64,000 nucleotides of DNA from Myxococcus stipitatus. GTDB taxonomy: Bacteria > Myxococcota > Myxococcia > Myxococcales > Myxococcaceae. The stretch is from NCBI RefSeq assembly GCF_037414475.1, contig NZ_CP147913.1, positions 1,488,001-1,552,000 on the forward strand, written 5' to 3'. How positions within the stretch are numbered: the first letter of the stretch is position 1; each line of letters begins with the position of its first letter. A program made the translations under genes and the position numbers. Shown here one piece after another: positions 57,739 through 64,000 of the stretch. The notes beneath the pieces were generated by a model that saw only the letters and a program-made list of their open reading frames with translations, had not been told where the DNA came from and ran no database searches.

Positions 57739-58664
57739 TTAGGCGGGGCTCTGGAGCGGATGGCCCTGTTGCAGAGCGGGCAGATGCCAATCTGCACGAG
57801 CAGGATGGGTTGAAGAGCGCGCCGCACCATCGGCAGTGTCCAGTGCACTCGGCTCCGGGGGGAAAAGCACCCGACGGAGCGCGAGGAAGCCGTGGGCTAC
57901 GGCACAGAGGGTAGCGTGGTGGTGGAAGCCGCGCCATGTTCGCCCTTCGAAGTGGTCCAGGCCGACCTCGGCTTTCAGCTCCTGGTAGTCCCTCTCGACG
58001 CGCCAGCGCAGCTTTGTCAGGCGAACCAACTGCTTGAGGGGAATGTCCGCTGGCATCGTGGAGAGATGGAACTTGGTCGGCTCCTCCTCGTTCCTTGGCC
58101 ATTCGCAGAGCAGCCACTGTTCGTCGCCTGGGGCCAGTCCAATCGAGTGTCCATGACCAATGCGGATGCGCAGTGCTGCGAAACGAGAGCGCTTGCGGCC
58201 CTTGGGACCCTCACCCCAACTGAGCGACATCCAGGAAGTGGGTGGTAGGTCGGCGGCCAGTTTCTGGGCGGCAACGGGTTTCGCTTCACCATAACGGTAG
58301 CGCGTGCGCGCCGGCCCACTCATGCCCGCGGGCTTCGGGGGAATGGGCGGAAGCTCAAATCCTGGAGGCCAGACCACCGAGTCTCCCCGAATGCCGACAC
58401 TGTACGGGAGCCCCCGGCGCGTGAGTTCCTCGCGGAACCCAATGTCATTCCCATACCCGCAGTCCGCAAGGAACAGTCGCCGCTTCACACCCCAGTTCAA
58501 TGCACGCTCAATCAGCTCCAGGGCGACATCTCGCTTCGTCTTGAACTTCACGTCCTCCGGCACGCCCGCCTTGCTCAGGCGCTTTGAGTCGGCCGTCCAT
58601 TCCGCCGGCAGGTACAGCCGCATCCCAATGCAGCTGCTGCCCTTCTCACCAGCCAGATGCAGAC
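57739..58664 (-). pseudogene. IS701-type transposase, N-terminally truncated
   Basis: The readable part begins at the IS3 junction with PSLHLAGEKGSSCIGMRLYL and continues to a TAA at 57739. DDE landmarks: Asp in LFLADCGYGNDIGF, and the YREK-type Glu in RWRVERDYQELKAEVGLDHF. About 100 N-terminal residues, including the first catalytic Asp, are gone. The missing half is not found on the far side of the IS3 element, so sequence was deleted as well as interrupted. Confidence 0.8.
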
Positions 58665-58718
58665 TGGGCGTGATCCGCCTCAGTGGACACCAAGGAAGAG
58701 GCAGGTACGGTGTCCGAC

Positions 58719-59030
58719 ATGACGGAAGCGAAGAAGCCGAGACGGCCCCGGCGTAGCTACACGGAGGAGTTCAAGGCCGGGGCCGTGAGGCTGGTGCTGG
58801 AGGAAGGAAAGACGACGTCTCAGGTGGCAAGGGACCTGGACTTGACGCTGTCGGCACTGAGGATGTGGGTGGACCAGGCCCGGGCGGACAAAGGCCAGGG
58901 CAAGCCAGGGGCGCTGACGAGTGCGGAGCGGCAGGAGCTCACGAAGCTGCGCAAGCAGGTGCGCGAGCTGGAAATGGAGCGGACGCTGCTAAAAAAATGG
59001 GTGGCCTACACCGCGAAGGAGAACGGGTGA
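58719..59030 (+). CDS. IS3 orfA of copy 2
   Basis: 103 residues from the ATG at 58719. HTH_Tnp_1: RRSYTEEFKAGAVRLVLEEG, TSQVARDLDLTLSALRMWVD; zipper helix LTKLRKQVRELEMERTLLKK. At TLLKKW the codons CTA AAA AAA TGG permit slippage to orfB. GTGA overlap with orfB. Confidence 0.88.
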   Translation: MTEAKKPRRPRRSYTEEFKAGAVRLVLEEGKTTSQVARDLDLTLSALRMWVDQARADKGQGKPGALTSAERQELTKLRKQVRELEMERTLLKKWVAYTAKENG

Positions 59031-59878
59031 AGTTCGAGTTCATCCGTGCGGAGCAGGCCCACTTCTCCGTCAGTTGGCTGTGCCGCATGCTGGAGGTGTC
59101 GCGTTCTGGCTTCTACGCATGGAGCCGGAGACCGAAGAGTGCGCGACAGAGGGAGGACTCCCGGCTGAAGGTGCTGGTGTATGAGGCCCACCAGAAGGGC
59201 CGCTGTACCTACGGAAGCCCGCGGATCCACCGTGCCCTGCACAACCAAGGAGTCCGCGTCGGCCGCAACCGTGTCATCCGTCTCATGCGCGAGGAGAAGT
59301 TGGTGGGCCGAATGCGTCGACGCTACCGCGGCACGACGATGAGCGACCACCAGCAGCCGGTGGCGGGCAATCTGCTCGACAGGCGGTTCACCGCGCACCG
59401 CGCGAATGAGCGCTGGGTGGGAGACACCACGGAGCTGTCCATCCCCGGAGGCAGGCTCTTCCTGGCGGCCATCATCGACCTCTATTCACGCTTCGTCGTG
59501 GGTTGGGCTCTCAGCGCGGTGAACGACAGGCACTTGACGCTCAAGGCGCTCGACATGGCGCTGCGCCGTCGATGCCCGGCCGCAGGTCTCTTGCACCACA
59601 CCGACCAGGGGAGCACGTACGCGAGTGAGGACTACCAACGCGTCCTCGAGCGACACGGCATCGTCTGCAGCATGAGCCGACGCGGCAATTGCTACGACAA
59701 CGCAGCCATGGAGAGTTGGTTCAGCACGCTCAAGAATGAGTTGGGAGAGGTTTTCGAGAGCCCCAATGCCGCGAAGGTAAAGCTGTTCGACTACATCGAG
59801 GTCTTCTACAACCAGCAACGCATGCACTCGGCAATCGGCTACGCTGCGCCGGCCGAGTTCGAACGGGCAGCGGCATAG
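59027..59878 (+). CDS. IS3 orfB transposase of copy 2
   Basis: 283 residues from the GTG at 59027 (or as the OrfAB fusion). Intact DDE: Asp in NERWVGDTTELSIPGGRLFL, Asp in LLHHTDQGSTYASEDYQ and Glu in NCYDNAAMESWFSTLKNELG. HTH_21 region CTYGSPRIHRALHNQGVRVG. The element looks capable of transposition. Confidence 0.9.
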   Translation: MKFEFIRAEQAHFSVSWLCRMLEVSRSGFYAWSRRPKSARQREDSRLKVLVYEAHQKGRCTYGSPRIHRALHNQGVRVGRNRVIRLMREEKLVGRMRRRYRGTTMSDHQQPVAGNLLDRRFTAHRANERWVGDTTELSIPGGRLFLAAIIDLYSRFVVGWALSAVNDRHLTLKALDMALRRRCPAAGLLHHTDQGSTYASEDYQRVLERHGIVCSMSRRGNCYDNAAMESWFSTLKNELGEVFESPNAAKVKLFDYIEVFYNQQRMHSAIGYAAPAEFERAAA

Positions 59879-60100
59879 TCAACCTGTCCACCGAATCGGA
59901 TCACGCCCAGAGGGCTCGCGAAGCTGGAAGGAGACAGTGCGCCCGACGCTACGAGGACACTTGAAGGCCGAGCCCCAGACGCTCGTGCTGGAGCCCACGG
60001 CCCGCTCCCTGCTGCGATAAGCAGACCCGGGCACTTCAGTTACCCAGGCCGGGCCCGAGGTCCTGGGGCGTCTGCCAGATGCCGTGGCTGGGCGAAGCAG

Positions 60101-60289
60101 TCATTCATCCAGTACCTGTGCGCGGTTGTTGACGCTGCGCTCCTGTCGCGTCGGGACGAGCCAGACCTCGTCTTCACCGCCCCTGACGCGCACGCCACAG
60201 GACACTACCAGCTCGGGCTCGACGCAGTGGATCAATTGTTGTTCACCTCTGGGAGGCGTGACGTCCGCGGTGACCTCAAACCGCGACAT
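60101..60289 (-). CDS. Doubtful small frame (62 residues)
   Basis: MSRFEVTADVTPPRGEQQLI through AQVLDE, moderate third-position bias (about 70% G/C), no ribosome site. It lies head-to-head with the P450 remnant. May be real, a remnant, or chance. Confidence 0.22.
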   Translation of the reverse strand: MSRFEVTADVTPPRGEQQLIHCVEPELVVSCGVRVRGGEDEVWLVPTRQERSVNNRAQVLDE

Positions 60290-60293
60290 ATTG

Positions 60294-60541
60294 ATGAGCG
60301 GGACACAGCTCACCGACGAGGCAAAGGACTTCGTGGCGCAAGGCTTTCTCATCGCACGCGTGCTGCTGAGCCTGGACCCGCCGGGCACACCCGATTGCGG
60401 AGACTGCTGAACCGTGGCTTCACGGCACAGCGCATCTCCGGCATGACGCCATTCATCGAGAAGATGGCGCACGTGCTGGTGGACCGCTTCGCTCAGGACG
60501 GGGGCACGCCGGCGTGTCGCACGGCTTGTGGAATCAATTGA
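60294..60541 (+). pseudogene. Cytochrome P450 fragment with a frameshift
   Basis: One frame reads DFVAQGFLIARVLLSLDPPG, then after a one-base shift (near 60385) the next reads HTRLRRLLNRGFTAQRISGM and TPFIEKMAHVLVDRFAQDGG. Joined, this is the conserved P450 DPPxHTRLRRLVxxAFT helix C region. The N-terminus and everything after, including the heme Cys loop, are missing. The 59910-60100 stretch shows nothing. Confidence 0.65.
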
Positions 60542-60636
60542 AAAACAAGAAAAATAAGCCATCGAGAGACCTCCTGTGTCCTCAAGGGTGTCCCTTCGCT
60601 TCGCCCCCCGACCGAAGCGCACCTTGAGGTCGTCCG

Positions 60637-62754
60637 ATGCTCATCGCCATGGAATTTTCCAGGGCGCGGCTTGCCGCGTTCTTGTTGGCCCCCCTCCTCT
60701 CGATGTCTTGCACGGGAGGCGCTCCGGACAAATCGCCTCCCACCGAGGACGGAGCCCCCGAGGCTGGCGGCGGGCTTCCCTCGGTGCCAGAGGCGGACAT
60801 GGTTACCGCCGAGGTGCCCTCGCTGGCGACGGTGCTCGTCGCGACGGGCGCTTCATGGCACTACCTGGACACGGGTGTGGACCTCGGCACAGCGTGGACG
60901 GCGACGGAGTTCACGGACGCAGCCTGGGCGACGGGAGCCTCTCCGCTGGGCTATGCGGAGACGGACCTGGCCACGTCGATCTCCTACGGCGCCAATACCA
61001 CCAACAAGCACATCACCACGTACTTCCGGCACGCCTTCACTGTCGCGGACGTGGCGCAGGTCAGGGAATTGCTGGTGCGGTTGCAGCGAGATGACGGGGC
61101 CATCGTCTATCTGAATGGCACGGAGGTCTTGCGCAGCAACCTGCCGGCTGGGGCGGTGGGCTACCGTACGCTGGCGCCCGCCACCATCGCGGTGCCCGCG
61201 GAAGAGCAGACGTGGGTGAGCCAGGATATCGACGTGGCGGCGCTGCGCACGGGGGCGAATGTCCTCGCGGTGGAGCTGCACCAGTCCGCGATGAACACGT
61301 CCGATGCGCGCTTCAACCTCGAGTTGAGCGCTACGCTCGCGCCCGCGCCGACGCCCATTTCCGAGTGCTACCCGTTCGACATGCCCACGACGGCGGCGCT
61401 GCGCGCTGCGCCGAAGAAGGTTTTTGGTTTCTACTACCCCATCTTCCCCATCTCCATCGACAACGCACAGCCCGCGTCGGACTACTGGACGGGTTGGATG
61501 ACACCCGAGTCGCGCAACGGCGAGTACGCCAACATCGGCGGACTGATGAGGGACAGGCCGCTGCCACGCCCCCCCTGGGCCGATAGTGCGTGGCGGCAAC
61601 GTGACTTCGAGACGGAGGTGCGCCGCGCGATAGCGGCCGGCATGGATGGCTTCATCTATGAGCACCCGTACCGCGTCTCTTCCGACACTCGGAACAACCA
61701 ACTCACCGTCATGCTCGCGGCGGCGGCGGCGGTGGACCCGGAGTTCCGCATCGTCCTCAGCCCGGACTTCCCCACGGAGGCAGAGGGCACCACGGACGGA
61801 CTGGTGTCGATGATTGCCTCCGTGGCGCAGCACCCATCCGTGCATAAGCTCAACGGCGCCATCGTCCTGACCAGCTTCAACCCGGAGCGCAAGCCTGTGG
61901 CTTTCTGGACGGAGCTGAAGACGCGGCTCGCAGCCCAGGGCATCTCCGTCACGTATTGGCCGCTCCTGTCGTACACGGGCGACGTGTCGAAGTACGCGGA
62001 GTGGAACAACCTGGTGACTGGTTTCTCCTCGTGGGGAGAGCGCACCGCTCAGTCCGGGGAGACCATGCGCCGCTGGAGCGTGGAGTCTCACCGCCGCGGC
62101 AAACTGTGGATGTCCCCCGTCGCGTTCGAGGACGTGCGCCACAAGCTTACCGACAGCGAGAACAGCAGCCGCGTGTACTGGGAGGCGCAAAACAGCCTGG
62201 CGTTCCGCTCGCAGTTCGAGAAGGCGATGGAGGGCGACGCGGACTGGATTACGTTGCTGACGCTGACGGACTACGGCGAGTCGTGGCTGACGGCGTCCCA
62301 GGAGCGTGGCTACGTCATCATGGATTGGATTGCGTACTACACCACCTGGTTCAAGACAGGACAGCGCCCCACCATCGTCCGAGATACGCTCTATTACACG
62401 CACCGTCGGCACCGTACGGACGCTCCCTTCAACGCCGCGAAGCAGACAGCGCGCGCCATGAAGCTACGAGGTGGGGTCGCGGCATCCAACCAGGTGGAGT
62501 TGCTCGCGTTCCTCAAGGAACCGGGCCAGCTGGTCATCACCCAGGGCACCGATGTGCGCACGATGGACGTGACGAGCGCGGGGATGACGGCCTTCCAGGT
62601 GGCACTGGTACCCGGCACCACGCCCGTCTTCGAACTCCGGCGCAGCGGAGTCACCGTGCAGCGCCTGGAGAGCACGACGGCCATCCTCGCCCAGACCGTC
62701 TACCAGGACCTCATGTATCACGCGGGCGGCGGGCGCCCCTGCACGCGGCCGTGA
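60637..62754 (+). CDS. GH71 endo-1,3-alpha-glucanase (mutanase) lipoprotein
   Basis: 705 residues; the ATG at 60637 has GAGGT six bases upstream. Lipoprotein signal ends LLSMSC. Residues about 60-240 are a jelly-roll of the sialate-esterase/CBM type (WHYLDTGVDLGTAWTATEFT, YFRHAFTVADVAQVRELLVR, GANVLAVELHQS). From about 258 the GH71 barrel begins: KKVFGFYYPIFPISIDNAQP, AIAAGMDGFIYEHPYRVSS, KLNGAIVLTSFNPERKPVAF, WITLLTLTDYGESWLTA. It would cut alpha-1,3-glucan of fungal cell walls or dental-type mutan, fitting a predator of fungi. Catalytic residues are not assigned. Confidence 0.8.
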   Translation: MLIAMEFSRARLAAFLLAPLLSMSCTGGAPDKSPPTEDGAPEAGGGLPSVPEADMVTAEVPSLATVLVATGASWHYLDTGVDLGTAWTATEFTDAAWATGASPLGYAETDLATSISYGANTTNKHITTYFRHAFTVADVAQVRELLVRLQRDDGAIVYLNGTEVLRSNLPAGAVGYRTLAPATIAVPAEEQTWVSQDIDVAALRTGANVLAVELHQSAMNTSDARFNLELSATLAPAPTPISECYPFDMPTTAALRAAPKKVFGFYYPIFPISIDNAQPASDYWTGWMTPESRNGEYANIGGLMRDRPLPRPPWADSAWRQRDFETEVRRAIAAGMDGFIYEHPYRVSSDTRNNQLTVMLAAAAAVDPEFRIVLSPDFPTEAEGTTDGLVSMIASVAQHPSVHKLNGAIVLTSFNPERKPVAFWTELKTRLAAQGISVTYWPLLSYTGDVSKYAEWNNLVTGFSSWGERTAQSGETMRRWSVESHRRGKLWMSPVAFEDVRHKLTDSENSSRVYWEAQNSLAFRSQFEKAMEGDADWITLLTLTDYGESWLTASQERGYVIMDWIAYYTTWFKTGQRPTIVRDTLYYTHRRHRTDAPFNAAKQTARAMKLRGGVAASNQVELLAFLKEPGQLVITQGTDVRTMDVTSAGMTAFQVALVPGTTPVFELRRSGVTVQRLESTTAILAQTVYQDLMYHAGGGRPCTRP

Positions 62755-62769
62755 GCGTCGGCGCGCGAG

Positions 62770-63143
62770 GACCGTCTGGGTTTCATTCGCCAGGGCAGCA
62801 ATCTGCTGCGCGAGCCCCTGGTGAGCAGCAACCGGGACCTCAGCGAGGAAGGACACAGAGTCAACCTGGGCCGCCGCAATAGATGCGATAGCGGCGAGGT
62901 GTTGCTCCAGTCTCCGAACGCGCGCCTGGATCAGGGCGAGTTGGGCGCCATCGACCGAACGAGGCGTGGATGCGTTCCTGCCGCACCCGCCTTCCGTTGG
63001 GCGTTGGCGACCCCAAGGAGCGCGGCGACGATGGACTCAAGAAGCGTCCATCCCGTGGCAGAGGCGCCTGAATCGACGGCCGCAGCCCACCCACTGGGGG
63101 ACGTTCGGACCTCGAGCGCGAAGCGCTCAGGGAACGAAGTCAC
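62770..63143 (-). pseudogene. Frameshifted gene remnant, helical
   Basis: A GTG at 63143 (GGAGG 2-3 bases upstream) opens TSFPERFALEVRTSPSGWAA and TLLESIVAALLGVANAQRKA; near 62960 coding sense moves to another frame: QLALIQARVRRLEQHLAAIA and VSFLAEVPVAAHQGLAQQIA. The frame then runs into the antisense of the GH71 3' end without a natural stop, so the C-terminus is lost. No family recognised; the helical second part resembles phage structural or coiled-coil proteins. Confidence 0.5.
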
Positions 63144-63241
63144 TGCCTCCGTGGGAATTAGATGGGAAAGGACTCCGGAGACATCGCCGACGCCTATGTA
63201 GGCATCGGTGGCTTCCCGAGTAATTTCAGTGGGTTCGGGAG

Positions 63242-63315
63242 CGCCCCAGGCAGGACTCGAACCTGCGACCCCCGGCTTAGAAGGCCGGTGCTCTATCCAG
63301 CTGAGCTACTGGAGC
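63242..63315 (-). tRNA. tRNA-Arg (UCU)
   Basis: Acceptor GCTCCAG/CTGGGGC, anticodon loop CTTCTAA gives UCU, T arm CGCAGGTTCGAGTCCTGC. CCA is not encoded; discriminator G. Its 3' end faces the 13-kb accessory block. Confidence 0.95.
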
Positions 63316-63353
63316 TGGTTGGGCCACCCGCTCTGATTCCACTGCTTTACTTC

Positions 63354-63430
<77 letters not shown>

Positions 63431-63500
63431 AGAAGTAGAGTCCGGCATTGTTGAACCATCGCGCACGGACGCGCAAGAGCAACGTGCCTGACTCCCTCAT

Positions 63501-64000
63501 TCATTCGTCCTTCCCCAACTCCAACAGCCGCGACTTCATCTTCCGGAAGGCCGCTCCCCGGTGTGAAACCGCCGACTTCTCCTCGGACGTCAGCTCCGCC
63601 ATCGACCGGCCAGTGTCCGGAAACATGAAGACAGGGTCGTAGCCGAAGCCATGCGTCCCCCGGGCCTCGTGCCCTATCCGCCCCTCACACCGCCCCTCCT
63701 CCACGTGTGTCCGTCCATCCGGCCACACCAGCGCCAACGCACACCGGAACGACGCCCCTCGCTCCGCGTCCGGCACCCCCGAGAGCTCCATCAACAGCTT
63801 CTCGTAGCGAGCCTTGTCGTCCCCTTCCGCATACCGCGCGGACAACACCCCGGGCCCCCCATCCAGCGCGTCCACGCACAGTCCCGAGTCATCCGCCAAC
63901 GCCGGCAGCCCCGTCGCCTTCGCGTACTCCAGCGCCTTCTTCACCGCGTTCGCCTCGAACGTGTCCCCGTCCTCTTCCGGCTCGGGCACCGGCGGCACAT
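63501..64000 (-). CDS. rdgB: RdgB/HAM1 XTP/dITP diphosphatase, cut by window edge
   Basis: The C-terminal 166 residues are visible; the start is beyond base 64000. The enzyme hydrolyses non-canonical purine triphosphates. Signatures: DGDTFEANAVKKALEYAKAT, LADDSGLCVDALDGGPGVLS, HGFGYDPVFMFPDTGRSMAE, and SHRGAAFRKM. Ends LLELGKDE. It precedes the tRNA cluster on the same strand. Confidence 0.93.
   Translation of the reverse strand, partial: VPPVPEPEEDGDTFEANAVKKALEYAKATGLPALADDSGLCVDALDGGPGVLSARYAEGDDKARYEKLLMELSGVPDAERGASFRCALALVWPDGRTHVEEGRCEGRIGHEARGTHGFGYDPVFMFPDTGRSMAELTSEEKSAVSHRGAAFRKMKSRLLELGKDE

Larger units (their letters stand above)
58665..59909 (+). mobile_element. IS3-family insertion sequence (copy 2, 1245 bp)
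   Basis: Ends: TGGGCGTGATCCGCCTCAGT on the left; the complement of the right end reads TGGGCGTGATCCGATTCGGT, then both continue GGACA. Contains orfA and orfB with an A7 run (58991-58997) as frameshift site. It differs from copy 1 in ends and sequence, so it is a different IS3 subgroup. No target duplication; the left flank is an IS701 remnant, the right flank is unrelated. Confidence 0.9.

Noticed and set aside
46430..63240. Integrase attachment duplications of tRNA-Arg 3' ends
   Set aside because: No second copy of either tRNA-Arg 3' end was visible by eye, and no integrase gene is present.

Overview
The window is very GC-rich with strongly G/C-biased third codon positions. Its gene set points to a myxobacterium of the Myxococcus/Corallococcus type: PATAN (DUF4388) response regulators, a LonV-like Lon protease in a tig-clpP-clpX-lon neighbourhood, many Cys-rich or modular lipoproteins, and a secreted prolyl oligopeptidase. 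Core housekeeping genes fill about 1-46 kb. A tRNA-bounded accessory region fills about 46.4-63.2 kb.

Region 1 (1-6.3 kb, minus): a PATAN response regulator, cut by the window edge, lies downstream of a 1782-residue protein. That protein has an N-terminal PATAN-like segment, a huge EEARLA hexapeptide coiled-coil repeat, a J domain and TPRs. Region 2 (6.3-15.6 kb): trmL, a DUF192 gene, a PP2C phosphatase, an amgK-murU cell-wall recycling pair, cystathionine beta-synthase, an Ada/AraC/AlkA fusion overlapping ogt, a PEP-mutase-like gene and a MaoC gene. Region 3 (15.7-25.2 kb): a small exported Cys-rich peptide, a frameshifted zinc-ribbon gene, a collagen-like lipoprotein with an S74 domain, a transsulfuration enzyme, a crotonase, an rRNA methyltransferase, and a Cys-rich lipoprotein divergent from an ECF sigma/FecR-type anti-sigma pair. 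Region 4 (25.3-37.5 kb): a DTW-domain gene, rsmE, an M24 peptidase, a winged-helix gene, a DUF2914 gene, a yqgE-bolA-grxD operon, a receiver-only response regulator and an opp-type operon without ATPase genes. Region 5 (37.6-46.1 kb, minus): tig, clpP, clpX, a prolyl oligopeptidase and lonV form a proteostasis block.

Region 6 (46.1-63.5 kb): six tRNA genes on the minus strand (Pro, Arg-UCU, His, Arg-UCG, Lys, Leu) lie between rdgB and tig and look like one ancestral cluster. Two accessory blocks split it. The 3.5-kb block carries a solitary Bet/RecT annealing protein behind a leader terminator, a DUF6210-like gene and an ASCH-like gene. The 13-kb block carries two IS3-family elements, a decapitated IS701-type transposase, a frameshifted P450 remnant, other broken genes, several small exported or membrane proteins, and a GH71 alpha-1,3-glucanase lipoprotein. 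The window ends inside rdgB.

Functional links: cbs and the cystathionine lyase can form reverse transsulfuration; amgK and murU salvage N-acetylmuramic acid; alkA and ogt are a coupled alkylation-repair operon; bolA and grxD are Fe-S partners; ECF sigma, anti-sigma and the divergent Cys-rich lipoprotein may be one envelope circuit. All positions and motifs were read by eye. Family names rest on recognition of motifs, not on searches.
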